From assembly GCF_014805685.1 (NCBI RefSeq), contig NC_060906.1:3664194-3728193 (forward strand): a stretch of 64,000 nt of DNA. Reading direction: 5' to 3'. Position 1 is the stretch's first letter, and the number at the start of each line of letters is the position of its first letter. The position numbers were made by a program, and so were the translations under genes. Shown one piece after another: positions 11,401 to 24,459 of this stretch. Under the pieces are notes generated by a model, which did not search any database, was not told the origin of the DNA, and saw only the letters and a list, made by a program, of their open reading frames with translations. This DNA is from Silurus meridionalis (taxonomy: Eukaryota > Chordata > Actinopteri > Siluriformes > Siluridae).

Positions 11401-11620
11401 TTTGTAAAACAGAGTCATTGTTTTGGTTGTTTGAGGAGGTTTTGGTTGAAGGATCTCACCTTGACTTATCAAATGAGTGTTTGCAGGTCTTTCATTAAGA
11501 CTTTGTGTCTCTGGTATGGTAAAGATAAGGAATGTAATGGATGTGGCTGGGCCTCATTTAAGTGATGCTCCTGCACTGGCCGCCATTTTAGGTCAGAGGT
11601 CCTCATGCCAAACTGAATGT
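8451..11620 (+). mobile_element. Decayed Tx1-like LINE, ORF2 endonuclease and reverse transcriptase
   Basis: The pieces run in order on the plus strand. An APE endonuclease segment at about 8640-9010 gives NWRKEG then SSRGGVAVLS. A segment at 9471-9794 gives NVKQWWDVGKVEIKLLCQQY and LADLLGVKAKGALVRSRYQN. The RT region at 10203-10526 gives GNRLGKVMGDIIHPDQMYCV and FDRVEHQYLW. At about 10690 the YADD box reads ADADD. The C-terminal region at 10711-11590 includes GGLTWKKGGLKYLGVF and GQRSSCQTECILKR. Many stops and frameshifts are present. A partial duplication (10005-10115 resembles 10240-10360) adds decay, and a second internal duplication links 8894-9020 with 9199-9310. Family knowledge: Tx1-clade LINEs encode an endonuclease-RT protein for target-primed retrotransposition. 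This copy is dead. Confidence 0.85.
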
Positions 11621-11639
11621 ATTTTAAAACGCTCTCCTA

Positions 11640-14600
11640 CTGCTTTTATTAGGGCCCGAGCACCGAGGAGCAGGCCAGAATGGCCTGCACCAGAGGTCGC
11701 CCTATTGTTTTCCTTAGAATTTATTATTGGGGCCGAGCACCAAAGGTGCGTAGGACCCTATTGTTTTTGTGTCGTTTATTTATTAGGGCCCGAGCACCGA
11801 GTAGCAGGCCAGAATGGCCTGCACCAGAGGTGCGACGCCCTATTGGTTTCCTTAGAATTTACACACATTGGTCATTAGAGGTCCCTTAACATACTCGAAA
11901 ACTCTTGAAATTTGGCACACACGTCAGAGTCCTTTGTCACTAGGGCCTTAGAAAGGCTGGTATACAGGCGTGGCAGGGGGGCTCTGTAGCGCCCCCTGTA
12001 ATTAAAAAACAAACATTCGTGCACAGATCGGGCAATTATGTTCGCACATGTACGAGAGTTGGTACGCATATAGACCTCATCGACCCGAACAACTTTCGCC
12101 CTCTAAACTATGAGCTACGCCCAACAGGAAGTCAGCCATTTTGGTTTGTTTTATAAGTGCATGCGGTGAACTTTTAAATACTCCTCCTAGGGAATTCATG
12201 CGATTGACATCAAACGTGGCGAACATGATGGCGAGACATTGGACTTGCTAAATTGCGAAGGGATTTTTGATATCTCGAACGGTGCTGCCATGGCGAGGCG
12301 ACAAATTTATGGCGAATTCAGAGAAACAGGAAGTGTCTAATATCTAAAGCAAAAAATGTCTTATTCGGACGACACGCGGTGTGTATGTTCGGCCAAGGAT
12401 TCCGATCGCATCGATGTGCCTATTGTGAATCTCGGACATAGCGCCACCAACAGGCGCCAGGAAGTGTGTCAGTCACAAAAGGTGGATTTTTTGACAGTTG
12501 CATGTGGTGAACTTTTAAATACTCCTTCCAGGATATTTATGCGATTGACACCAAACGTGGTCAACATGATGCCGAGACATTGTAGATGATAAATTGCGAA
12601 GGGATTTTTGATATCTTGAACACCGTTCCCATGGCAACGCCTCAAACTTTACTTTTATTTCAGGCATATTTAAGCATTTGGCATGCACTTTGTGTGCCTT
12701 AACATGCTCGAAAACACCGGAGATTTGGCACAGACGTCAAAGTCGTCTGCCATTAGGACCGGTCAAAGGCTGGAACATAGGCGTGGCAATAGGGCTCTGT
12801 AGCGCCCCCTGTAATGCAAAAACAAATATCGGCGCACAGATGGGGCAAACATGTACACACATGTAAGAGAGTTGGTAGGCATATAGATCCCATCGACCCG
12901 AACAACTTTCACAATCACACCTATTAGCTCCGCCCAACAGGAAGTCGGCCATTTTGGATGGTTTCATAAGTGCATGTGATGAACTTTTAAATACTCCTCC
13001 TAGGGAATTCATGCGATTGACATCAAACATGGTGAACATGATGCTGAGACATTGCACTTGCTAAATTGTGAAGGGATTTTTTTATATTTTGAACGGTGCT
13101 GCCATGGCAAGGCGACAAATTTATGGCGAATTCAGAGAAACAGGAAGTGTCTAATATCTAAAGCAAAAAATGTCTTATTCGGATGACACGCAGTGTGTAT
13201 GTTCGGCCAAGGATTCCGATCGCATCGATGTGCCTATTGTGAATCTTGGACATAGCGCCACCAACAGGCGCCAGGAAGTGTGTCAGTCAAAAAAGGTGGA
13301 TTTTTTGACAGTTGCATGTGGTGAACTTTTAAATACTCCTCCTAGGATATTCATGCGATTGCCACCAAACGTAATCAACATGATGGCGAGACATTGTAGA
13401 TGATAATTTGCAAAGTGATTTTTGTTATCTCGAACGCTGTTCTCATGGCAACGCGTCAAACTTACATTTTATTTCAGGCATATTTAAGGCTTTTGGCGTG
13501 CTTAGATTAACTTGAAATTTGACACATACATCACATTTGTCGGCTGTTAAGTGTGTCCAAAAGGTCGGACAAGGTGTGTCTCTTAAGTGGCCCACTAGCG
13601 CCCCCGTTTGTCTAAAATGTGGGGTTTCTTTTACTTACAGTCCCCAAATGGGTCATTAACAACATAAAATAGTCCACTGATATTTACCCACTTGATGCAC
13701 TTGCACACCGTGCATTGTTTTCTGGGGGGCACCGTATAGCGATACACAAATGTGCGAGGGCCCGCCATCGCTGCTTGCAGCTATATTTAGGGCCGAGCAC
13801 CGAGGAGCAGGCCAGAATGGCCTGCACCAGAGGTGCGAAGCCCTATTGGTTTCCTTAGAATTTATTATTTTATTTTATTTTTTATTTTTTATTTTTTATT
13901 TTTACACACATTGGTCATTAGAGGTCCCTTAACATACTCGAAAACTCTTGAAATTTGGCACACGTCAGAGTCCTTTGTCACTAGGGCCTTAGAAGGCTGG
14001 TATACAGGCGTGGCAGGGGCTCTGTAGCGCCTGTAATTAAAAACAAACATTCGTGCACAGATCGGGCAATTATGTACGCACATGTACGAGAGTTGGTACC
14101 CATATAGACCTCATCGACCCGAACAACTTTCGCCTCTAAACTATGAGCTCGCCCAACAGGAAGTCAGCCATTTTGGTTTGTTTTATAAGTGCATGCGGTG
14201 AACTTTTAAATACTCCTCCTAGGATATTCATGCGATTGACATCAAACATGGTGAACATGATGCGAGACATTGGACTTGCTAAATTGCGAAGGATTTTTGA
14301 TATCTCGAACGCTGCTGCCATGGCGGCGACAAATTTATGGCGGTCGGAGAACAGGAAGTGTTTAATATCTAAAGCAAAAATGTCTTATTCGGATGACACG
14401 CAGTGTGTATGTTCGCCAAGGATTCCGATCGCATCGATGTGCCTATTGTGAATCTTGGACATAGCGCCACCAACAGGCGCCAGGAAGTGTCAGTCACAAA
14501 GGTGGATTTTTGACAGTTGCATGTGGTGAACTTTTAAATACTCCTTCCAGGATATTTATGCGATTGACACCAAACGTGGTCAACATGATGCGAGACATTG

Positions 14601-17600
14601 TAGATGATAAATTGTGAAGGATTTTTGATATCTCGAACACCGTTCCCATGGCAACGCCTCAAACTTTACTTTTATTTCAGGCATATTTAAGCCTTTGGCA
14701 TGCACTTTGTGTGCCTTAACATGCTCGAAAACACGGAGATTTGGCACAGACGTCAAAATCGTCTGCCATTAGGACCGGTCAAAGGCTGGAACATAGGCGT
14801 GGCAATAGGGCTCTGTAGCCCCCTGTAATATAAAACAAATATTGGTGCACAGATCAGGCAAACATGTACGTTATGTACGAGAGTTGGTAGGCATATAGAT
14901 CTCATCGACCGAACAACTTTCACAATCAAACCTATTAGCTCCGCCCAACAGGAAGTCGGCCATTTTGGATGGTTTCAAAAGTGCATGTGGTGAACTTTTA
15001 AATACTCCTCCTAGGGAATTCATGCGATTGACATCAAACATGGTGAACATGATGCCGAGACATTGCACTTGCTAAATTGTGAAGGGATTTTTGATATTTT
15101 GAACGGTGCTGCCATGGCGGCGACAAATTTATGGCGAATTCAGAGAAACAGGAAGTGTCTAATATCTAAAGCAAAAATGTCTTATTCGGATGACACGCTG
15201 TGTATGTTCGGCCAAGGATTCCGATCGCATCGATGTGCCTATTGTGAATCTTGGACATAGCGCCACCAACAGGCGCCAGGAAGTGTGTCAGTCACAAAGG
15301 TGGATTTTTTGACAGTTGCATGTGGTGAACTTTTAAATACTCCTCCTAGGATATTCATGCGATTGCCACCAAACGTAATCAACATGATGGCAAAACATTG
15401 TAGATGATAATTTGCAAAGTGATTTTGATATCTCGAACGCTGTTCTCATGGCAACGCGTCAAACTTACATTTTATTTCAGGCATATTTAAGGCTTTTGGC
15501 GTGCTTAGATTAACTTGAAATTTGACACATACATCACATTTGTCGGCTGTTAAGTGTGTCCAAAATTGTCGGACAAGTGTGTCTCTTAAGTGGCCCACTA
15601 GCGCCCCGTTTGTCTAAAATGTGAGGTTTCTTTTACTTACAGTCCCCAAATGGGTCAGTAACAACATAAAATAGTCCACTGATATTTACCCACTTGATGC
15701 ACTTGCACACCGTGCATTGTTTTCTGGGGGGCACCGTATAGCGATACACAAATGTGCGAGGCCCGCCATCGCTGCTGCAGCTATATTTAGGGCCGAGCAC
15801 CGAGGAGCAGGCCAGAATGGCCTGCACCAGAAATCTGTGACCTATTGGTTTCCTAGAATTTATTATTATTTTATTATTATTTTTTTTTTACACACATTGG
15901 TCATTAGGGTCCCTTAACATACTCGAAAACTCTTGAAATTTGGCACACGTCAGAGTCCTTTGTCACTAGGGCCTTAGAAGGCTGGTATACAGGCGTGGCA
16001 GGGGCTCTGTAGCGCCCCTGTAATTAAAAACAAACATTCGTGCACAGATCGGGCAATTATGTACGCACATGTACAAGAGTTGGTATGCATATAGATCTCA
16101 TCGACCGAACAACTTTCGCCCTCTAAACTATGAGCTCGCCCAACAGGAAGTCAGCCATTTTGGTTTGTTTTATAAGTGCATGCGGTGAACTTTTAAATAC
16201 TCCTCCTAGAATTCATGCGATTGACATCAAACGTGGCGAACATGATGCGAGACATTGGACTTGCTAAATTGCGAAGGATTTTGATATCTCGAACGGTGCT
16301 GCCATGGCGGCGACAAATTTATGGCGAATTTGGAGAACAGGAAGTGTTTAATATCTAAAGCAAAAATGTGTTATTCAGGCGACAAGCGGTGTGTATGTTC
16401 GGCCAAGGATTCCGATCGCATCGATGTGCCTATTGTGAATCTGGACATAGCGCCACCAACAGGCGCCAGGAAGTGTGTCAGTCACAAAAGGTGGATTTTT
16501 TGACAGTTGCATGTGGTGAACTTTTAAATACTCCTCCCAGGATATTTATGCGATTGACACCAAAAGTGGTCAACATGATGCTGAGACATTGTAGATGATA
16601 AATTGAGGAGGAATTTTTGATATATCAAACGCTGTTCTCATGGCAACGCGTCAAACTTTACTTTCATTTTCAGGCGTAATTAAGCACTTGGCATGCACTT
16701 TGTGTGCCTTAACATGCTCAAAAACACCGGAGATTAGGCACAGGCGTGGCAGTAGGGCTCTGCGCCCTGTAATGCAAAAAATGATCGGTGCACAAATTAG
16801 GCAAACATGTACGCACATGTACAAGAGTTGGTATCCATATAGATCTCACAGACCCGAACAACTTTCACAATCAAACCTATTAGCTCCGCCCAACAGGAAG
16901 TCGGCCATGTTGGTTGTTTTATAAGTGCATGCGGTGAACTTTTAAATACTCCTCCTAGAATATTCATCGATTGACACCAAACTTAAGCAACATGATGCGA
17001 GACATTGTAGATGATAAACTGCAATGTGATTTTGATATCTCGAACGCTGTTCTCATGGCAACGCGTCAAACTTAACTTTAATTTGAGGCATATTTAAGGC
17101 TTTTGGCATGCTAAGATTAACTTGAAATTTGACACATACATCACATTTGTCGGCTGTTAAGTGTGGACAAAAGGTCGGACAAGTGTGTCTCTTAAGTGTC
17201 TCACTAGCGTCCCGTTTGTTTTAAATGTGGGGTTTCTTTTACCCACAGTCCCCAAATAGGTCAGTAACAACATAAAATAGTCCACTGATATTTACCCACT
17301 TGATGCACTTGCCCACCGTGCATTGTTTTCTGGGGGCACCGTATAGCGATACACACAAATGTGGGCCCGCCATTGCTGCTTGCAGCTATATTTTTATTTT
17401 ATTTATTTTTTTTTTTTTACACACATTGGTCATTAGGGTCCCTTAACATACTCGAAAACTCTTGAAATTTGGCACACACGTCAGAGTCCTTTGTCACTAG
17501 GGCCTTAGAAGGCTGGTATACAGGCGTGGCAGGGGGCTCTGTAGCGCCTGTAATTAAAAACAAACATTCGTGCACAGATCGGGCAATTATGTTCGCACAT

Positions 17601-20600
17601 GTACGAGAGTTGGTATGCATATAGATCTCATCGACCGAACAACTTTCGCCCTCTAAACTATGAGCTCGCCCAACAGGAAGTCAGCCATTTTGGTTTGTTT
17701 TATAAGTGCATGCGGTGAACTTTTAAATACTCCTCCTAGAATTCATGCGATTGACATCAAACGTGGTGAACATGATGCGAGACATTGGACTTGCTAAATT
17801 GCGAAGGATTTTGATATCTCGAACGGTGCTGCCATGGCGGCGACAAATTTATGGCGAATTTGGAGAACAGGAAGTGTTTAATATCTAAAGCAAAAATGTC
17901 TTATTCGGACGACACGCTGTGTGTATGTTCGGCCAAGGATTCGATCGCATCGATGTGCCTATTGTGAATCTCGGACATAGCGCCACCAACAGGCGCCAGG
18001 AAGTGTGTCAGTCACAAAGGTGGATTTTTGACAGTTGCATGTGGTGAACTTTTAAATACTCCTTCCAGGATATTTATGCGATTGACACCAAACGTGGTCA
18101 ACATGATGCTGAGACATTGTAGATGATAAATTGCGAAGGATTTTTGATATCTCGAACGCTGTTCCCATGGCAACGCCTCAAACTTTACTTTCATTTTCAG
18201 GCATATTTAAGCACTTGGCATGCACTTTGTGTGCCTTAACATGCTCAAAACACCGGAGATTTGGCACAGGCGTCAAAGTCGTCTGCCATTAGGACCTGTC
18301 AAAGGCTGGAACATAGGCGTAGCAATAGGGCTCTGTAGCGCCCCTGTAATGTAAACAACAAATATTGGTGCACAGATCAGGCAAACATGTACGCACATGA
18401 GCGAGAGTTGGTAGGCATATAGATCTCATCGACCGAACAACTTTCACAATCAAACCTATTAGCTCCGCCCAACAGGAAGTCGGCCATGTTGGTTGTTTTA
18501 TAAGTGCATGGTGAACTTTTAAATACTCCTCCTAGAATATTCATGCGATTGACACCAAACTTAAGCAACATGATGCGAGACATTGTAGATGATAAACTGC
18601 AATGTGATTTTTGATATCTCGAACGCTGTTCCCATGGCAACGCGTCAAACTTAACTTTAATTTGAGGCATATTTAAGGCTTTTGGCATGCTAAGATTAAC
18701 TTGAAATTTGACACATACATCACATTTGTCGGCTGTTAAGTGTGGACAAAAGGTCGGACAATGGTGTGTCTCTTAAGTGGCTCACTAGTGCCCCTGTTTG
18801 TCTAAAATGTGGGGTTTCTTTTACCCACAGTCCCCAAATAGGTCAGTAACAACATAAAATAGTCCACTGATATTTACCCACTTGATGCACTTGCCCACCG
18901 TGCATTGTTTTCTGGAAGGCACCGTATAGCGATTCACAAATGTGCGAGGGCCCGCCATCGCTGCTTGCAGCTATATTTTTATTTTATTTATTTTTTTTTT
19001 TTACACATTGGCAATTTGGGGTCCCTTAACATGCTCGAAAACTCTTGAAATTTGGCACACACGTCAGAGTCCTTTGTCACTAGGGCCTTAGAAGGCTGGT
19101 ATACAGGCGTGGCAGGGCTCTGTAGCGCCCCTGTAATTAAAACAAACATTCGTGCACAGATCGGGCAATTATATGCGCACATGTACGAGAGTTGGTATGC
19201 ATATAGATCTCATCGACCGAACAACTTTCACAATCAAACCTATTAGCTCCGCCCAACAGGAAGTCAGCCATTTTGGTTTGTTTTATAAGTGCATGGTGAA
19301 CTTTTAAATACTCCTCCTAGGAATTCATGCGATTGACATCAAACGTGGTGAACATGATGCGAGACATTGCACTTGCTAAATTGCGAAGGATTTTGATATC
19401 TCGAGCTGCTGCCATGGCGGCGACAAATTTATGGCGAATTCAGAGAAACAGGAAGTGTCTAATATCTAAAGCAAAAATGTCTTATTCGGATGACACGCGG
19501 TGTGTATGTTCGGCCAAGGATTCCGATCGCATCGATGTGCCTATTGTGAATCTTGGACATAGCGCCACCAACAGGCGCCAGGAAGTGTGTCAGTCACAAA
19601 AGGTGGATTTTTTGACAGTTGCATGTGGTGAACTTTTAAATACTCCTCCAGGATATTTATGCGATTGACACCAAACGTGGTCAACATGATGCGAGACATT
19701 GTAGATGATAAATTGCGAAGGATTTTGATATCTCGACGCTGTTCCCATGGCAACGCCTCAAACTTTACTTTATTTCAGGCATATTTAAGCATTTGGCATG
19801 CACTTTGTGTGCCTTAACATGCTCGAAAACACGGAGATTTGGCACAGGCGTCAAAGTCGTCTGCCATTAGGACCGGTCAAAGGCTGGAACATAGGCGTGG
19901 CAATAGGGCTCTGTAGCGCCCCCTGTAATGTAAAAACAAATATTGGTGCACAGATCAGGCAAACATGTACGCACATGAACGAGAGTTGGTAGGCATATAG
20001 ATCTCATCGACCGAACAACTTTCACAATCAAACCTATTAGCTCCGCCCAACAGGAAGTCAGCCATTTTGGATGGTTTCAAAAGTGCATGTGGTGAACTTT
20101 TAAATACTCCTCCTAGAATTCATGCGATTGACATCAAAGTGGTGAACATGATGCGAGACATTGCACTTGCTAAATTGTGAAGGATTTTGATATCTCGAGC
20201 AGCTGCCATGGCGGCGACAAATTTATGGCGAATTCAGAGAAACAGGAAGTGTCTAATATCTAAAGCAAAAATGTCTTATTCGGACGACACGGTGTGTATG
20301 TTCGGCCAAGGATTCCGATCGCATCGATGTGCCTATTGTGAATCTTGGACATAGCGCCACCAACAGGCGCCAGGAAGTGTGTCAGTCACAAAGGTGGATT
20401 TTTGACAGTTGCATGTGGTGAACTTTTAAATACTCCTCCTAGGATATTCATGCGATTGACACCAAACGTAATCAACATGATGCGAGACATTGTAGATGAT
20501 AAATTGCAAAGTGATTTTTGATATCTCGACGCTGTTCCCATGGCAACGTCAAACTTTACTTTTATTTCAGGCATATTTAAGGCTTTTGGCGTGCTTAGAT

Positions 20601-20890
20601 TATCTTGAAATTTGACACATACATCACATTTGACAAGTCACATACATCACAAGTGTGGACAAAAAGGTCGGACAATGGTGTGTCTCTTAAGTGGCTCACT
20701 AGTGCCCCTGTTTGTCTAAAATGTGGGGTTTCTTTTAACTACAGTCCACAAATGGGTCAGTAACAACATAAAATAGTCCACTGATATTTACCCACTTGAT
20801 GCACTTGCCCACCGTGCATTGTTTTCTGGAAGGCACCGTATAGCGATTCACAAATGTGCGAGGGCCCGCCATCGCTGCTTGCAGCTATAT
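11640..20890. repeat. Compound tandem array of a fish interspersed repeat, five units
   Basis: Units begin with a head such as gggcccgagcaccgaggagc (11650, 11785, 13787, 15789). They end with a tail reading gcccgccatcgctgcttgca gctatattt (about 13760, 15757, 17365, 18945 and 20858). The last two heads are replaced by a T-rich stretch. Unit lengths are about 2.0, 2.0, 1.6, 1.6 and 1.9 kb. Inside each unit a block recurs two or three times with the landmarks ccaacaggaagtc, ggtgaacttttaaatactcc, agcgccaccaacaggcgcca and catggcaacgc. Heads contain a small hairpin, gcaggcca-gaa-tggcctgc. No transposase or host gene is seen; open frames there are short and shift with every unit. I know this head and tail as a common cyprinid/otophysan repeat but cannot name its class with confidence. 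Confidence 0.85.
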
Positions 20891-22073
20891 TTATTATTTG
20901 CATTTTTTTTCATCGAAAACTCACGAAACTTTCGTACACAGCGAACAAAGTCGAAAGATTAGGTCGCCATGTTCCTTGAAAGTGGATGTGGCAGAACCGC
21001 TCAGTAGCGCCACCTATACGTTCAGCGGTGTGGCTCGAGCTATGTTTTATGTACATATCTGAAAATCGGTACACACATGTAACACACTAAGACCTACAAA
21101 AAAGTCTCTTGGTATGAAATCCGACACCCAACAGGAAGTCGGGTATTTTTAATTGTAATGAGAAAATTTTTGGTCGATTTTGCCATTCGTGACATGTCGT
21201 TTTTAACGAACTCCTCCTAGAGATTTGTTCAGATTAACACCAAATTTGGCACGCATAATCTAAAGGCGTTTGCGATGTTAAATTGTGAAGATCTAGAGTT
21301 TTCGTCAGAGGCGTGTCCTTGGCGGTCTGACAAATTTTGACGATTCGCCATGAAAAGGGAGGTTGCTATTACTTGGACATACAATGTCCAATTTGCCCCA
21401 AACATCACATGATTGATAAGACTCCTGATCTGACCAGATCTACATTACCATATTTAGTAATAGTCATAGCGCCACCTGCTGGCAACAGGAAGTGACATGT
21501 TTTACTGTGCAATGAACTACTCCTAGAAATGTATTGCCATCCCTTTTTTTGGCCAGTCTTATCGTGACGTTTGCGCTAGTGATTTGTGAAGATCTTTAGC
21601 GTGCGTTAAAGGGCGTGTCCATGGCGCCGTGACAAATTTCAATGACTCACCATGGGGATAACAGTTAAGATTTATTCAGATCAACACCAAATTTGGTAGG
21701 CACAATCTAAAGGCCTTTGCAATGTTACTTTGCGAAGATCTAGAGTTTCGTGAAAGGGAGTGTCCATGGTGGTCGGACAAATTTGAATTCATGAAAAGGG
21801 AGGTTGCTATTACTTGGACATACAATGTCCAATCTGCCCCAAACTTCACATGACTGATAAGACTCTGATCTGAACAGATCTACCTTTGCATATTTAGTTA
21901 TAGTGATAGCGCCACCTGCTGGCAACAAGAAGAGTGGCACTTTGAAATGACTCTGCCATAATTCTCCATGCTTTACTTGCTTACATGCACCTCGCCCACT
22001 GTTCACTGTTTTCCTCAGGCCACCGGGTGGCGGTGAGCCGGCGAGGCCACATCGCTGCTTGCAGCTTTAATTA
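20891..22073. repeat. Divergent member of the same repeat family
   Basis: This is a distinct subfamily copy inside the array. It shares the landmarks ccaacaggaagtcgg, actcctcctagagattt, atagcgccacctgctggcaa and a tail ending tcgctgcttgcagctttaat t, but has a different body. Two internal blocks repeat (about 21205-21510 and 21665-21930), both with tacaatgtccaat and gcgccacctgctggcaac. Confidence 0.75.
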
Positions 22074-22440
22074 TTATTATTATTTTATTTATTTGTATGC
22101 GCATATACGAGAGTTGTACATATAGACCTCATTGACCCGAACAACTTTCGCCCTCTAAACTATGAGCTACGCCCAACAGGAAGTCAGCCATTTTGGTTTG
22201 TTTTATAAGTGCATGCGGTGAACTTTTAAATACTCCTCCTAGGGAATTCATGCGATTGACATCAGAAGTGGTGAACATGATGCCGAGACATTGGACTTGC
22301 TAAATTGCGAAGGATTTTGATATCTCGAGCGCTGCCATGGCGGCGACAAATTTATAATTCAGAGAACAGGAAGTGTTTAATATCTAAAGCAAAAATGTCT
22401 TATTCGGACGACACGCGGTGTGTATGTTCGGCAGCTATAT
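22074..22440. repeat. Truncated unit of the fish repeat array
   Basis: It starts with an ATT-rich stretch, then resumes the array unit at gcgcatatacgagagtt through ggaagtcagccattttgg and catggcggcgac. It breaks off at about 22440, where agctatatttt (tail sequence) is joined directly. Confidence 0.75.
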
Positions 22441-22860
22441 TTTTAGGATTGAGATTTTGTCAAAAGCAGAGAATAAAATGGCAGTTGATTAATTTTATTG
22501 TTGAACAAACATAACTTGTAATATATGTCACTAAAAGAAACAGAATTAAAAACAGCCCAAATCATGATGTAACTGTTTCTAAATCTTTTATAAAAGCTAG
22601 AGTGAGTGTTGAATTGAAGTTTTATTAACTACTGAATGATTTGGAGTCTTGTGAACTACAGTGGTGTTTTAATAACATTATTTGTGTTGTAATTGATGGA
22701 GAATTAATTTTTGATATGTTGTTAATTTGAGTTTGGGTTTATGTTTTGACTTTGCTTGTTTGTTTGTTTGATTTGTTTTGACTTAAGTTGGTTTGTATAG
22801 GTTTTTATGTCTATGTATAATATCACACACACACACACACTCACACACACACACACTGCA
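22441..22860. other. AT-rich DNA with a CA microsatellite, no gene seen
   Basis: No coding signal is seen. A (CA)n run with one TCA interruption lies at about 22826-22857. Confidence 0.6.
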
Positions 22861-22967
22861 TAAAAGAAACAGACTTGTTCTTGTCAGTGAATAAACTGTT
22901 TCAATATTTAGTTTATTTATCTGAATTCTCTCATTTACACAATCTATTTTTTATATTTCTGCTATCA

Positions 22968-22996
22968 TCCATCCATCCATCCATCCATCCATCCAC
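22968..22996. repeat. (ATCC)n microsatellite
   Basis: A short tetranucleotide run sits in the sequence upstream of an LRR exon. A longer, degenerate version occurs at the equivalent place at 29566-29625. Confidence 0.85.
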
Positions 22997-23075
22997 ACCA
23001 CTCATTTTAAAACACACAGGATGTGTAATGTGTAGAAACTGAGAGAGTGAAGTGTGTGTCATTGTGTATCTGCAG

Positions 23076-23249
23076 GTTGATGTATTGTGGAGTATCAGAT
23101 GAAGGCTGTGCTGCTCTCGCTTCAGCTCTGAGATCAAACCCCTCACACCTGAGAAAACTGGATCTGTCTGGGAATAAAGTAGGAGACTCAGGAGTGAAGT
23201 TTCTCTCTGCTGTACTGGAGAATCCTCACTGTAAACTGGAGATACTGTG
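23076..23249 (+). CDS. Intact NLR LRR exon
   Basis: This 174-nt exon with symmetric phase follows tctgcag and precedes gtaaga (23250). It encodes 58 residues: [39 protein letters not shown] and [15 protein letters not shown]. No stop or frameshift is present. It lies on the same strand as copy A but 18 kb beyond its last nearby exon, with repeats between. It may be a later LRR exon of copy A across a very long intron, or a remnant of a third NLR gene. Upstream sequence from 22861 is duplicated upstream of the exon at 29699. Confidence 0.8.
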
Positions 23250-23322
23250 GTAAGAACATCTCTCTGAGAGTCACATGACCTGGTCCTCTGTAACACACAT
23301 TTTGTTTTGTTTGTTAGTTTAA

Positions 23323-24413
23323 TAACCTCTTAGGCTTCGTGGTCGCGTGAGCGCAACTAATAGCCACTTGTTCTCAGGTGTTAATGTTTAGCAATAGATT
23401 AAATAAAAAGGGAGAAGAGTAACCATGACTATACATCATTCTAAAGCTCTAAGTCTCAAGCAGCGATTTCAGATCACTGTTTTTCAATAGAAAACGTCTA
23501 ATGAATGTATTTACTGAATTTGTGTGAGCAGTACACACAAACAACATGCATAAAAAAACCTCACTACTTACATCATTATTGTAATAACGAGTCACAAACA
23601 CATCCACTGCTGCTAATCCCGCTTTATTAGGAAAGATAAGGGTCCAGTAAACAACATGCTGTAAAGCATTTCTGCTCCAATCAAACAACAGTGTTGTAGT
23701 TTAGATGTTTATCCTTTGTTTACGTCACAGAACTTCGGCTGATGTTTGTGTTTATATATTTCCGTATAACTTTCACATAAAAAACGACATCTTGGTGACA
23801 AAAAACAAATATGGCTGGTAGAATATAGTGGTACAAAACGGTTGAGACCACAAAAAAGTAAAAAAAAAAAAGTAAAAGAGTATAAATCTTTTATAAGTCT
23901 CCTCTCTCTCTCTCTCTCTTCTCTCTCTGCAGGTGTCGCCATGTTTTTTTATGCGCTGCCTCTCATTTCAAACCTTTTATTTCCAGCCAGTAACATTATG
24001 GAAACAAAATGACTGATGGACAGTGTAGCCAATAAGTGCAGGATTTTAACGATATATGGGAGGATTTTATTCCACACGTGTGTGAGGCTTGGTTTTATTA
24101 CTCTTTACAAACTATTACTGGCTGAATCACGAACCAGGAAGTGATGCAGCTCTCAGGTCAACATAAAGAGCTGTTTATAGCTCGTGCTAACTAGACTTTG
24201 TTTACAAAAAAGAAAACAATGGGAAAAAAAAAGGACAATCCAATAAAAAGCACAAAAAGCAGCGATGTGGAAAATATTTTTTGGGGGGCGGAGTAAAAAC
24301 AGAGACATGGAGCTCTACATCTGTAAATTACAAAAAATCTCCCTTTATAGCTTTATACGATTTTATTGGTTTTATTGCCTGTTTGTTTTTATAAGAGAAA
24401 TGCTTGAAAAGTA

Positions 24414-24459
<46 letters not shown>

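Noticed and set aside
12356..20574. Many 60-113-residue open frames in the repeat array (for example MSYSDDTRCVCSAKDSDRID)
   Set aside because: The same frame recurs in each unit with different truncations and no conserved start, stop or splice context; nothing suggests selection on protein.
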